From positions 1-42,896 of the forward strand of contig CANNUY010000015.1 in the NCBI GenBank assembly GCA_947525005.1: a DNA stretch of 42,896 bases, in the 5' to 3' direction. Below the pieces are notes generated by a model. That model saw nothing but the letters and a program-made list of their open reading frames with translations, did not search any database and had not been told where the DNA came from. How positions within the stretch are numbered: position 1 is the stretch's first letter; each line of letters starts with the position of its first letter. The position numbers and the translations under genes are program-made. Positions 23,780 to 31,999 of the stretch are shown here, in pieces. The DNA is from an uncultured Candidatus Melainabacteria bacterium (GTDB taxonomy: Bacteria > Cyanobacteriota > Vampirovibrionia > Gastranaerophilales > Gastranaerophilaceae).

Positions 23780-26638
23780 ATGTATAATTATACAAATTCA
23801 TTAAGTAATAATTTTAAAAAAGATATAGCAAAGGTTGGAAACAATACTCAGTTAACAGCCTCTGTTCAACAAACTTTGCCTAAATTAACAGGCGAAGTTC
23901 AGTCCATGCCTGCAGTTACACCTGATTATAATGTTGTTGTCCCAACTGGATATACAAAAACAGGTGTGCAAAAACTTAGAAATGGTCAAGAAATTCATTG
24001 TTATAAATTAAATAATGGACAAAAAGTTTATATAGCGCCAAGAGAATCAGCTATGACGACCTTGAATACTTATGTAAATACTGGTTCAATGAATGAAAAA
24101 GATTCTGAACGTGGTATAAGCCATTTTTGTGAACACATGATGTTCAATGGAACTAAAGGTACTGATAACTATATGAAATTAGGTATTGGTGATGTCTTTA
24201 GAAAAGTCGAGCAAATGGGTGGTTACGCAAATGCTTCTACTGGACATGCTGAAACAAATTATACAATATCAATTCCTCAGTTTAATAAAGAGGATTTTGA
24301 AACAATTGTAAAAATGCAGTCTTCTATGTTGAACAATTATGAAATGTCTGATGCTATGGTTGATAAAGAACATGGTCCTGTTTGTTCAGAGATAAACATG
24401 TATTCCGATATGCCATCAACAATTGTTCAAAATACTGCAATAAAGAATTTATATAATATAAATTCATCGTCTGATGATGTAATTGCAGGGACAGTAGATA
24501 ATATCTTAAATGTGGATAGGAACAAAGTTCTTGATTATATGAAAAATAATTATTATCCTGCGAATATGTCTACTGTTGTAACAGGAGATGTTAATCCTGA
24601 TGAAGCAATAGAAATTATTGCAAAGAATTTTAGAGGTCAAAATCCTGCAAATATAGATAGAACATTTGAACCGTTAAAACCGATAGAGAAAACTGTAAGA
24701 AAAGATATCCTATCATCAAAAGCTGTTGGAACAACAGGAGCTATCTGCTTTAATGGGCCTGCTTATGACAATTTAAAAGATAATGTTGCAGTAAGTGTTA
24801 TAAATAGATATTTATTTAACAAAAAAAATTCAAAAGTTGAATCTGATTTGAAAGATTATAATGTAGATGTACATTCTGATGTTGAAAAATTTAGTGCAAA
24901 TCCAAAAGATGGTAGACTTATAACTATTCAATATGATTCAACAGAGGAAAATTCTGAAATTGCTCTAAGAAATATTTTTAATAATTTAGCAAATTTTCAA
25001 CCACCTTCTTTACGTGAGCTTGAAAACTTAAAAACAGAGATTAGAATGAAAACTGAAAAAAACTATGAAAGAGGTGAATTATTAAACCTTGATATAGGTA
25101 ATAATGTTTTAACGGGTAATATAGATAATACTGTTCATGAACTAGATGCATTGGATAGTTTGACACCACAAGATTTGGTTAATGTTGTACATAAATATTT
25201 TGATATAAATAAAGCTTCTGTAGCTGTTATTCACCCTGATAACATATCAAATGTAGATACGATTAATGAAAACTATAAAAAGGCACAAAATATATCTTTT
25301 AAAGGATTAGAACAAACAAAGAATCTTTCTCAAAAGTCTAATAAATTACCTATAAAAGAGGCAGATGTAAACCAATATACTTTAAATAATAATATTCAAG
25401 TTGCAATTATGAATTCAAAAAACGATATTGCAAACTATTCAGTTGCGATGAAACCAACCTTTCCCGCAAATGTTAAACCAGCTACTGTTTCATTGTTGAC
25501 AACGATGTTATCTAATAATTTAACAAAGTATAAGGATTTTACAAATAATAACAATATCTCTTTAAATATAAGTTCTTCGGAAAATTATATGACTTTTGAT
25601 ACAGAAGTTCCTGCTAAAAACTTAGATGCATCAATGAATTTGGTGAAGGAAATTTTGTTAAATCCTGATTTATCACAAGATAATTTTGAAGAATCAAAGA
25701 AAAAAATTGTTGATAATTTGAAAATTACTCAACCAAATGCCTATGACAATGCCTTAAATACGTTGTTCCCTGATAGTCCAAGAGGGTATACAAATGAAGA
25801 TGTCTATAAAAACATAAACAATGTTGAATTAGCAGATGTTAGAGGATTGTATCAGTATTTGATGGATAATTCTTCTGCTGTTTGTTCTGCAAGTTTGCCA
25901 GTGGGAAAATATCCTGCATCAAAAAATGTTTTTGATAATCAGTTATCAACAATAAAACCGATGAAACCTGTTGCATATCATTTGTTTAATGATTTTAAAC
26001 CTGTAGAAAAAACAAAAGTTATAAAAGATTCAGCAAATACGGCACAGGCAGATGTGGTTGAGTTGTTTAAGTTTTATAATGATCATTCTCCGAAATCTAA
26101 TGCGACTAATGCGATTGTAAAATCTATTTTATCAAAAGGAGATGAAACAGGGTTATTTAATAATTTACGTGAAAAAGAAAAATTAGCGTATAGTGTTTAT
26201 TCTGATTTGGATATATCTAAAAATTCAAGTTCTGTCTTGTCGTGTAATATTTTGACTACGACTGATAGCTCAGATATGAAATCGTATGATAATGTTCAAA
26301 AATCGATAGATGGATTTAATAGACAAATTAGTAAAATGGTAAATGGTGAATTTACAGATGATGAGTTAAAAACTGCAAAGATGAATTTAAAACGTAGTTT
26401 GTTAGAACAAAACGATGTTAAACAAGATAAGGTTATAAATTTGTCAGATACAATGCTTAACGCTCAAGGTGGAATATTCAACGCTAATAGAACATACGAA
26501 TTGATTGATACAATTACAAAAGAAGATGTTATAAAAGCATCAAAAAACATATTTTCACAAAAACCTATTTATTCAGTAAGGGCTTCACAAGCAACACTAG
26601 ATGCAAATAAAGAGTTCTTTGATAAATTAGAGGGATAG
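23780..26638 (+). CDS. M16 family zinc metallopeptidase, full two-lobe form, no signal peptide
   Basis: 952 aa. Residues 1-55 are an N/Q/S/T-rich tail. The first M16 lobe has the inverted zinc motif HFCEH (H115, E118, H119) and the distal ligand E197 within EHGPVCSE, the standard spacing. A second, inactive M16 lobe covers roughly residues 540-950, and the linker contains NISFKGLEQ. One chain thus forms the whole clamshell, as in pitrilysin or PqqL-type proteases. These degrade peptides and are usually exported; no signal peptide is visible here. Divergent from the 227-aa gene with a shared HLR1-type site. Confidence 0.9.
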   Translation: MYNYTNSLSNNFKKDIAKVGNNTQLTASVQQTLPKLTGEVQSMPAVTPDYNVVVPTGYTKTGVQKLRNGQEIHCYKLNNGQKVYIAPRESAMTTLNTYVNTGSMNEKDSERGISHFCEHMMFNGTKGTDNYMKLGIGDVFRKVEQMGGYANASTGHAETNYTISIPQFNKEDFETIVKMQSSMLNNYEMSDAMVDKEHGPVCSEINMYSDMPSTIVQNTAIKNLYNINSSSDDVIAGTVDNILNVDRNKVLDYMKNNYYPANMSTVVTGDVNPDEAIEIIAKNFRGQNPANIDRTFEPLKPIEKTVRKDILSSKAVGTTGAICFNGPAYDNLKDNVAVSVINRYLFNKKNSKVESDLKDYNVDVHSDVEKFSANPKDGRLITIQYDSTEENSEIALRNIFNNLANFQPPSLRELENLKTEIRMKTEKNYERGELLNLDIGNNVLTGNIDNTVHELDALDSLTPQDLVNVVHKYFDINKASVAVIHPDNISNVDTINENYKKAQNISFKGLEQTKNLSQKSNKLPIKEADVNQYTLNNNIQVAIMNSKNDIANYSVAMKPTFPANVKPATVSLLTTMLSNNLTKYKDFTNNNNISLNISSSENYMTFDTEVPAKNLDASMNLVKEILLNPDLSQDNFEESKKKIVDNLKITQPNAYDNALNTLFPDSPRGYTNEDVYKNINNVELADVRGLYQYLMDNSSAVCSASLPVGKYPASKNVFDNQLSTIKPMKPVAYHLFNDFKPVEKTKVIKDSANTAQADVVELFKFYNDHSPKSNATNAIVKSILSKGDETGLFNNLREKEKLAYSVYSDLDISKNSSSVLSCNILTTTDSSDMKSYDNVQKSIDGFNRQISKMVNGEFTDDELKTAKMNLKRSLLEQNDVKQDKVINLSDTMLNAQGGIFNANRTYELIDTITKEDVIKASKNIFSQKPIYSVRASQATLDANKEFFDKLEG

Positions 26639-26708
26639 TTCTTTATATAGTTATGTTGAATTGTTTATTGAGTTATCTTGAAATTGTCCCAGCACTCCTG
26701 TAAACACT

Positions 26709-26942
26709 TTATCTTTCTATTAGTGTAAACCTTAAAGCATCAGCTTTTGGAACATATTCATTCCACATAATAATTGGTCGTACCCAAATTTGTCCGTCTT
26801 TTTGAGATTGGTAAACAACCATATCTTCGCAGGTTTCAGAGTGTTTTGCAACCCCTATAACCTTGTAGATATTCCCTTTGTAATGTTTGTATATCCCACC
26901 AATTATAATTTTTTGTGGTGTATTAAAATCCGAATTTGTCAT
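26709..26942 (-). CDS. DUF1653 domain protein
   Basis: 77 aa, matching the DUF1653 pattern from end to end: GGIYKHYKGNIYKVIGVAKH, SETCEDMVVYQ, and WVRPIIMWNEYV. The function of the family is unknown; these are small, single-domain, SH3-like cytosolic proteins. The ATG overlaps the last 20 nt of purB, so it is translated from the purB message. It converges on the M16 peptidase gene, with 70 nt and no obvious hairpin between the stops. Confidence 0.88.
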   Translation of the reverse strand: MTNSDFNTPQKIIIGGIYKHYKGNIYKVIGVAKHSETCEDMVVYQSQKDGQIWVRPIIMWNEYVPKADALRFTLIER

Positions 26943-28218
26943 ATATTTTGTTAATGTTTTTTAAGTATTCTGACTGAACAAAACAGTCGTCTAATTCATC
27001 GACAGATAATGTTCCTAGAATATCGTCATCGTGTTCAAGATTTTCTTTGAAATCACCGTTGTTTTCAAAAGCATCGATAGCGTTTCTTTGAACAATTCTG
27101 TATGCTTCTTCTCTTGTCAAACCTTTGTCTACAAGTTCTAACATAACTTTTTGAGAATAAACAATTCCTCCAAAAAGGTTAGTATTATTAAGCATGTTGT
27201 CTTCTTTTATGACAAGGTTAGATAATACAGAGTTCAATCTTGTAATCATAAAATCAACAAGAGTAAGGCTATCAGGGAAAATTATGCGTTCAGCAGAGCT
27301 GTGAGATATATCTCTTTCGTGCCAAAGAACAATGTTTTCCATAGCAGTTGATACATTGTTTCTAACGACTCTTGCTAATCCACAAAGGTTTTCTGATAAT
27401 ACAGGGTTTTTTTTGTGTGGCATAGCTGATGAGCCTTTTTGCTTTTTAGAGAACCCTTCTTCAACCTCTCTTACTTCAGTTCTTTGAAGATGTCTTATTT
27501 CTGTAGCAATTTGTTCAATTACCGTTGCAATTAGTCCAAGTGATTGCATAAATCTGGCATGGTAATCTCTTGCGATGATTTGCGTTGAAATTCTAGCAGG
27601 TTTAAGTCCTAGTTTTTCGCAAACTATTGGTTCAAGTTCTATTGGAATATTGCTGTAAGTTCCAACTGGGCCTGAAATCTGACCTATTCTAATTTCTTCT
27701 TTTGCTTCTAAAAAGTTTTTGTAAGCTCTTTCTAAAATATCGTAGAAATTGAGCATTTTAACACCAAATGTTGTGACTTCTGCGTGAATTCCGTGAGAAC
27801 GTCCTATGCACACAGTCTTTTTGTGTTTTATTGCAAGTGATTTAACCGTTTCTAATAGTGTTTCAAACTCTTTTTGGATAATATCGCTACTATCTTTAAT
27901 TTGTAGTGCAAAAGCTGTATCAATGACATCAGAGCTAGTCATTCCAACGTGTATATATTTTGAAAGACTTTTTCCAACTGATTCGTTTACGTTTGTTAAA
28001 AATGCAATTACATCGTGATGTACTTCTTTTTCAATCTTGTCAATTCGCTCAACAGAAAATTTCGCTTTTTTATAAAGCTTGGGAATAACATCATTTGGGA
28101 AAATCCCAAGTTCAGCGTATCCCTCACATACTGCAAGTTCAACTTTTAAATAATAATCGAATTTTGAGTTTAAATCCCAAATATTTTTTAGCTCTGGTCG
28201 GCAATATCTATCAATCAT
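26923..28218 (-). CDS. purB: PurB, adenylosuccinate lyase
   Basis: 431 aa of the fumarase/aspartase superfamily. It cleaves SAICAR and adenylosuccinate, releasing fumarate, in purine synthesis. GMTSSDVIDTA contains a catalytic-region serine/threonine block and GRSHGIHAEVTTFG the histidine block. SSAMPHKKNPVLSE is the superfamily signature with the flexible catalytic loop. Length and start are normal. TATAAT (28225-28230, minus) is 6 nt before the ATG and no Shine-Dalgarno exists, so it is predicted leaderless. An HLR1-like site lies about 53 nt upstream. Confidence 0.97.
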   Translation of the reverse strand: MIDRYCRPELKNIWDLNSKFDYYLKVELAVCEGYAELGIFPNDVIPKLYKKAKFSVERIDKIEKEVHHDVIAFLTNVNESVGKSLSKYIHVGMTSSDVIDTAFALQIKDSSDIIQKEFETLLETVKSLAIKHKKTVCIGRSHGIHAEVTTFGVKMLNFYDILERAYKNFLEAKEEIRIGQISGPVGTYSNIPIELEPIVCEKLGLKPARISTQIIARDYHARFMQSLGLIATVIEQIATEIRHLQRTEVREVEEGFSKKQKGSSAMPHKKNPVLSENLCGLARVVRNNVSTAMENIVLWHERDISHSSAERIIFPDSLTLVDFMITRLNSVLSNLVIKEDNMLNNTNLFGGIVYSQKVMLELVDKGLTREEAYRIVQRNAIDAFENNGDFKENLEHDDDILGTLSVDELDDCFVQSEYLKNINKIYDKFGF

Positions 28219-28224
28219 AGTTTG

Positions 28225-28230
28225 ATTATA
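28225..28230 (-). promoter_or_regulatory. -10 box of purB (leaderless)
   Basis: A perfect TATAAT on the minus strand, 6 nt before the purB ATG. No usable -35 is seen at 16-18 nt, consistent with dependence on an activator bound farther upstream. Confidence 0.6.
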
Positions 28231-28262
28231 TCATATAGTGTCAAATTGAGTGAAATGTTAAG

Positions 28263-28280
28263 TTTACAAAACATTACAAA
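28263..28280 (+). promoter_or_regulatory. HLR1-like site centred between purB and a small membrane-protein gene
   Basis: TTTACAAA-AC-ATTACAAA has one mismatch to the HLR1 consensus. Its centre is about 53 nt from the purB start predicted on one side and about 51 nt from the start predicted for the 84-aa gene (TATAAT at 28311-28316) on the other. Neither promoter has a recognisable -35. Confidence 0.5.
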
Positions 28281-28337
28281 ATTAGACAAATGTAAGAAAA
28301 AATGATAGAATATAATTGGTTATAAGAGGTGTTTATT

Positions 28338-28592
28338 ATGAAAGTTTCTGCTGTTAGTTTTGCATCAGCGAAGGTCAGTACTTCTGCTGTTAATTCCTTG
28401 AATGAAGGTCTTGGTGTTAATCCTGTAAAGATGACTAAACCAAAACGAAACCACGTTAAATTTAATAAGGTTTCTGATATTTTACCTGTTACAGTTGGTT
28501 TAGGCGCTGGTTTAATGGTTGCTTATGGGATTAAGTCAGGGAAATTAAAAGAAGCTAAAAATCTTGTAAAAAACTTTATGAGAATAGCTTAA
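28338..28592 (+). CDS. Hypothetical small membrane protein, 84 aa
   Basis: Not recognised. AAGAGG at 28324-28329 lies 8 nt before the ATG at 28338, so I start there rather than at the in-frame GTG at 28329. Residues 1-45 are polar with VSFASAK and a basic KPKRNHVKF. One glycine-rich hydrophobic segment follows (ILPVTVGLGAGLMVAYGI, about 48-65), then a basic SGKLKEAKNLVKN tail. The glycine-rich helix followed by GK is also seen at residues ~110-135 of the 608-aa protein. It may be a membrane anchor or small exported protein. Confidence 0.65.
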   Translation: MKVSAVSFASAKVSTSAVNSLNEGLGVNPVKMTKPKRNHVKFNKVSDILPVTVGLGAGLMVAYGIKSGKLKEAKNLVKNFMRIA

Positions 28593-28633
28593 AAATTTAA
28601 TAATGTTACAATTTAATAACGAGTGCTAGAATT

Positions 28634-28663
28634 TTGTCTAAAGAAGCTTGTTAGTGCTATAAT
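28634..28663 (+). promoter_or_regulatory. Predicted promoter of the 2-oxoacid oxidoreductase operon
   Basis: TTGTCT (28634-28639), 18-nt spacer, TATAAT (28658-28663), with a start near 28670 and a leader of about 30 nt. A direct repeat AGTGCTAGAATT (28622-28633) / AGTGCTATAATT (28653-28664) overlaps the -10 box at its second copy. Confidence 0.6.
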
Positions 28664-28700
28664 TATCATGTAAAGAATTTATTTATTGATGGGGTATGAA

Positions 28701-28910
28701 ATGGCACATATTGTAATCGATGAAAACAGATGCAAGTCTTGTTTTATTTGCGTGAACACTTGTCCGAAAAAATTGATTAAAAAAAGCGATAAGGTTAGTA
28801 ATCTTGGAGATAATCTTGTTGAATTTTGTGATGAAAATAATGAATGTATAGGTTGTGGAATGTGTGCTACAAGATGTCCTGATATGGCGATTGTTGAGGT
28901 GCATAAATAA
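28701..28910 (+). CDS. 2-oxoacid:ferredoxin oxidoreductase, delta (4Fe-4S ferredoxin) subunit
   Basis: 69 aa with two complete 4Fe-4S clusters: C11, C14, C17, C21 and C49, C52, C55, C59, each CX2CX2CX3CP. It passes electrons from the catalytic subunits to ferredoxin. I start at ATG 28701 (MAHIVIDENRCKSC), which matches the usual family start, with GGGG 6-10 nt upstream; earlier in-frame TTG and ATG codons (28686, 28689) exist. The stop overlaps the next start as TAATG. First gene of the delta-alpha-beta-gamma operon. Confidence 0.9.
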   Translation: MAHIVIDENRCKSCFICVNTCPKKLIKKSDKVSNLGDNLVEFCDENNECIGCGMCATRCPDMAIVEVHK

Positions 28911-29983
28911 TGCAAAATAAAGAATTAATAAAGGGTAATATAGCGATAGCACAAGCAGCTTTGAATGCTGGTTGTCAATGCTATTTTGGGTATCCAATCA
29001 CACCACAAACAGAAATTGGTGAATATTTAAGTCAAAAAATGTATGATGAAAAGAAAGGTTATGTTTGTGCAGAAAGCGAAGTTTCAGCAATAAATATGGT
29101 TATTGGTGCAGCAGCTACTGGTACAAAAGCTATGACTTCATCATCTTCTTGTGCTGTTGGACTTATGCAAGAAGGCTTATCTTATGCTTGTGCAGATGAA
29201 GTTCCTGTTGTTTTAGTAAATGTTATGAGAGCAGGTCCTGGACAAGGTTATATTTATCCATCTCAAGGAGATTATAACCAAGCCGTTTATGGTGGTGGAA
29301 ATGGTGATTATAAACTTATTGTTCTAGCTCCATCAACAGTTCAAGAATGTATAGATTTGACGTATAAAACATTCTATTATGCTCATAAATACAAAAATCC
29401 TACTATGTTGTTGGCTGATGGTTTGTTGGGTCAAATGATGGAACCTGCAACTTATGGTGAATACCCATATCCTGAAGTTGATAATTCTAGTTGGGCTTTG
29501 ACAGGTGCTAAAGGTAGAGAATCAAGAGTAATTAAATCTTTAGAACCTGATGATGAAAAGCAAGTGGTACGTATTCATAAACTTTTTGATAAGTATCAAA
29601 AGATTGCTGACGAAATTACTGAATGGGAAGAAATAAATACCGGAGATGCAGACATTATTCTTTGTGCGTTCGGTAGTTTGTCAAGAACCATAAAAGCAAC
29701 TATGACAGAATTGAGAAAACAAGGGTTGAAAGTTGGCGTATTTAGACCGATTACGTTGTCACCATATCCTCATAAACGATTAAAAGAATTGGCAGAAAAG
29801 TGTAAGAATTTTGTCGTTGTTGAAATGAATATGGGACAAATGGCAAAAGACGTTAAATTTGCTGTTGAAGGAAAAGCAGATGTTTATCAAGTGAATAGAC
29901 CTGTTGGTCAATGGCTAAGTGTAGAGGAAATTATTCAAGAAATGAATAACCAATTAGGAGAAAAAGTATATGCAAGTATTTAA
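28910..29983 (+). CDS. vorB: 2-oxoacid:ferredoxin oxidoreductase, alpha subunit (VorB-like)
   Basis: 357 aa. Oxidatively decarboxylates a 2-oxoacid to an acyl-CoA with ferredoxin as acceptor. GYPITPQTEIGEYL, AESEVSAINMVIGAA, TSSSSCAVGLMQEG and NVMRAGPGQG are the conserved blocks of the alpha chain. WALTGAKGRESR and LGQMMEPA are as I recall from 3-methyl-2-oxobutanoate (VorB) annotations, so branched-chain 2-oxoacids are the likeliest substrate; 2-oxoglutarate (KorA) is the alternative. Overlaps the delta gene by 1 nt and the beta gene by 14 nt. The enzyme class is oxygen-sensitive and typical of anaerobes. Confidence 0.9.
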   Translation: MQNKELIKGNIAIAQAALNAGCQCYFGYPITPQTEIGEYLSQKMYDEKKGYVCAESEVSAINMVIGAAATGTKAMTSSSSCAVGLMQEGLSYACADEVPVVLVNVMRAGPGQGYIYPSQGDYNQAVYGGGNGDYKLIVLAPSTVQECIDLTYKTFYYAHKYKNPTMLLADGLLGQMMEPATYGEYPYPEVDNSSWALTGAKGRESRVIKSLEPDDEKQVVRIHKLFDKYQKIADEITEWEEINTGDADIILCAFGSLSRTIKATMTELRKQGLKVGVFRPITLSPYPHKRLKELAEKCKNFVVVEMNMGQMAKDVKFAVEGKADVYQVNRPVGQWLSVEEIIQEMNNQLGEKVYASI

Positions 29984-30713
29984 GATTCCAGAGTCAATAA
30001 AGAAGGGTTCAAAGTTTACTTTTTGTCCTGGTTGTGATCACGGTATAGCAATAAGGTTAGTAGCAGAAGTCCTTGATGAATTGGGATTAAGAGATAAAAC
30101 GATTGCAGTATCATCAAGTGGTTGTTCTGTGTTTTTATATGACTTTTTAGATGTCGATTGTGTGGAAGCACCTCATGGTAGAGCTGTGGCTGTAGGAACA
30201 GGTGTTAAACGCTCAAAACCTGAAAATTTTGTATTTAGTTATCAAGGTGATGGTGATTTTGCTGCAATCGGAATAGCTGAGTCAACTTATGGTGCTCTTA
30301 GAGGTGAAAACTTGAGTGCTATTTGTATAAATAATACAAACTATGGTATGACAGGTGGACAATTAGCTCCTACTACCTTAATGGGACAAAAAACCACAAC
30401 ATCACCTATGGGTAGATTTAAAGAAACTTATGGATATCCTATTAAGATTGCAGAACATATTGCGTTGTGTGAAGGAACAGCTTATAGCGCAAGAGTTGCT
30501 CTTGATACTGTCCCTCATATAAATCAAGCTAAGAAAGCTATTAAAAAAGCTTTTCAGGTTCAATTAGATGGGGTTGGTTTTGGATTTGTTGAAATATTAG
30601 CAACTTGTCCTACTAACTGGAAAATGACTCCTGAAGATGCTCATAAACGTGTAAAAGAAGAAATGATTCCTGTATTTCCTTTGGGAGTATGTAAGGATAT
30701 AACAGCTAATTAA
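29970..30713 (+). CDS. 2-oxoacid:ferredoxin oxidoreductase, beta (TPP-binding) subunit
   Basis: 247 aa. The N-terminal FTFCPGCDHGIAIRL begins the thiamine diphosphate domain. SSSGCSVFLYDF and the GDGDFAAIG...NNTNYGMTGGQ pair form the TPP/Mg site. ATCPTNWKMTPEDA near the end is common in VorA/KorB proteins. GGAG lies 9 nt before the ATG, inside the alpha gene. It works with the alpha subunit in the cytosol. Confidence 0.92.
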   Translation: MQVFKIPESIKKGSKFTFCPGCDHGIAIRLVAEVLDELGLRDKTIAVSSSGCSVFLYDFLDVDCVEAPHGRAVAVGTGVKRSKPENFVFSYQGDGDFAAIGIAESTYGALRGENLSAICINNTNYGMTGGQLAPTTLMGQKTTTSPMGRFKETYGYPIKIAEHIALCEGTAYSARVALDTVPHINQAKKAIKKAFQVQLDGVGFGFVEILATCPTNWKMTPEDAHKRVKEEMIPVFPLGVCKDITAN

Positions 30714-30726
30714 GGATAAATTATTT

Positions 30727-31278
30727 ATGGAAAGAAATTATATAATAGCAGGATTTGGTGGACAAGGTGTATTATTTGCAGGTAAAACTCTTGCAAATGC
30801 ATTTATGATAGCTGATAAAAATGTAACTTGGTATCCTTGCTATGGTGCTGAAATGCGTGGTGGTACTGTAAATTGTGAAATTGTTGTTTCTGATGATGAA
30901 GTTAGCGCTGTTCATAAACAAGAGGTTGATTGTGTATTGGCATTGAACCAATTATCATTAAACAAGTTTGAAAAGAAGGTTAAATCTGGTGGAACTATGA
31001 TTTATAATTCTTCTTTAGCAAAAGTTGAAAATAAAAGAGATGATATCAAATATATATCAGCACCTATTTCAGAAATTGCATTAAAGTTAGGTAGTCCTAA
31101 GTTCACAAACATGGTTGCATTAGGTGTGTTGGGTTCAGCAGAACCAAATTTAAAAATCGATTTATATGAAAAAGCTTTAAAACTCGTATTAACAGGTAAA
31201 AAAGAGTCAATGATTGAAGTGAATTTGAACGCCATAAAGGAAGCTGAAAAATCAATTTTAGCAGGTAATTTCACCTAA
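30727..31278 (+). CDS. 2-oxoacid:ferredoxin oxidoreductase, gamma subunit
   Basis: 183 aa. The family pattern GFGGQGVLFAGKTLANA is at residues 9-25, with YGAEMRGGTVNCEIVVSD and a buried LALNQLSLNKFEKK segment. The gamma domain helps bind coenzyme A. AAGGA precedes the ATG, 13 nt after the beta gene. It completes the four-subunit complex. Confidence 0.92.
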   Translation: MERNYIIAGFGGQGVLFAGKTLANAFMIADKNVTWYPCYGAEMRGGTVNCEIVVSDDEVSAVHKQEVDCVLALNQLSLNKFEKKVKSGGTMIYNSSLAKVENKRDDIKYISAPISEIALKLGSPKFTNMVALGVLGSAEPNLKIDLYEKALKLVLTGKKESMIEVNLNAIKEAEKSILAGNFT

Positions 31279-31339
31279 AAGTCTGATGACATATTTTATA
31301 GAAAAAGCTATTCTTAAAATATCTTAAATGAGGTATAAA

Positions 31340-31582
31340 GTGAAAAAAGAAGAAATTTTAAAGAAAATAGAAGAAAAAGAACAACAAATCGAGATGTTTA
31401 GAAAAAGAATGAAGACTTCTGATTTATGTGCCGATTTGTATGATAAAGCTATTTTAGAAAAAGCTATATTAAAAAAAGAATTAGAAGAATGTGAAAAGAG
31501 TCAGATTATGAAGATGGTTAAAAAATTTATACCAAAACATAAGATGAAAAAAGTTCTTATTTGTGATTATTTTAAAGATTAA
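31340..31582 (+). CDS. Hypothetical coiled-coil protein, 80 aa
   Basis: Not recognised. Very charged (Lys/Glu), with a long helix (EEILKKIEEKEQQIEMFRKR; LEKAILKKELEECEKS) and a basic C-terminus (KFIPKHKMKK). GAGG at 31330-31333 is 6 nt before GTG 31340, whereas the in-frame ATG at 31328 has no Shine-Dalgarno, so I prefer the GTG; the alternative adds four residues. It is 61 nt after the gamma subunit and ends inside the operon terminator, so it is probably the last gene of that operon. Its link to the oxidoreductase is unknown. Confidence 0.6.
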   Translation: MKKEEILKKIEEKEQQIEMFRKRMKTSDLCADLYDKAILEKAILKKELEECEKSQIMKMVKKFIPKHKMKKVLICDYFKD

Positions 31583-31604
31583 CCATTTCGGTTAATCTTT
31601 TTTT
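31574..31604 (+). terminator. Intrinsic terminator overlapping the stop codon of the 80-aa gene
   Basis: AAAGATTAACC (31574-31584) pairs perfectly with GGTTAATCTTT (31590-31600), an 11-bp stem with a 5-nt loop, followed by TTTT. The TAA stop (31580-31582) is inside the left arm. It ends the 2-oxoacid oxidoreductase operon. Confidence 0.9.
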
Positions 31605-31674
31605 ATATAGATTGAACAAAAGTGGAATTTATTATAAAAGGATTGATTTTAAATTGTATAAAAGGAGTTTAATC

Positions 31675-31998
31675 ATGGATTTAATTATACAATGGATAAT
31701 ATTAGCGCTTGCAGTAATGCTGACTGCGTGGATTGTTCCAGGAATTGTTGTAACAAATTTTCAATCAGCGATGGTTGCATCAATAGTGATAGCTTTGATA
31801 AATGTCTTTATAAGACCTGTAATTTTGTTATTGCTATTACCTATAAATATTATGACGCTTGGAATATCCGTCCTTGTAGTAAATGCGTTATTATTGATGT
31901 TTGTAGCACATGTAGTGTCTGGAGTAACTATAAGTAATTTCTGGAGTGCATTTGCAGGAGCAATAATATTGTCGTTACTAACTATTTTAATTTCGTAG
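31675..31998 (+). CDS. Phage_holin_4_2 / YvlD-type membrane protein
   Basis: 107 aa with about four transmembrane helices. I start at ATG 31675, preceded by AAGGAG; the open frame continues upstream without one. IVPGIVVTNFQSAMVASIVI, ALINVFIRPVILLLLLPINI and NALLLMFVAHVVSG match the pfam Phage_holin_4_2 pattern of a polar NxxxRP in a hydrophobic context. Despite the name these are common chromosomal membrane proteins of unknown role, not evidence of a prophage. Its stop is 1 nt from the stop of the convergent gene. Confidence 0.82.
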   Translation: MDLIIQWIILALAVMLTAWIVPGIVVTNFQSAMVASIVIALINVFIRPVILLLLLPINIMTLGISVLVVNALLLMFVAHVVSGVTISNFWSAFAGAIILSLLTILIS

Positions 31999-31999
31999 A

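Noticed and set aside
28686..28700. Upstream TTG/ATG starts for the ferredoxin subunit
   Set aside because: They would add four or five residues before the typical MAHIVIDENRC start and lie over the GGGG that probably acts as the ribosome-binding site.
31675..31998. Prophage remnant, suggested by a holin-like gene
   Set aside because: Phage_holin_4_2 proteins are common chromosomal membrane proteins, and no other phage gene is nearby.
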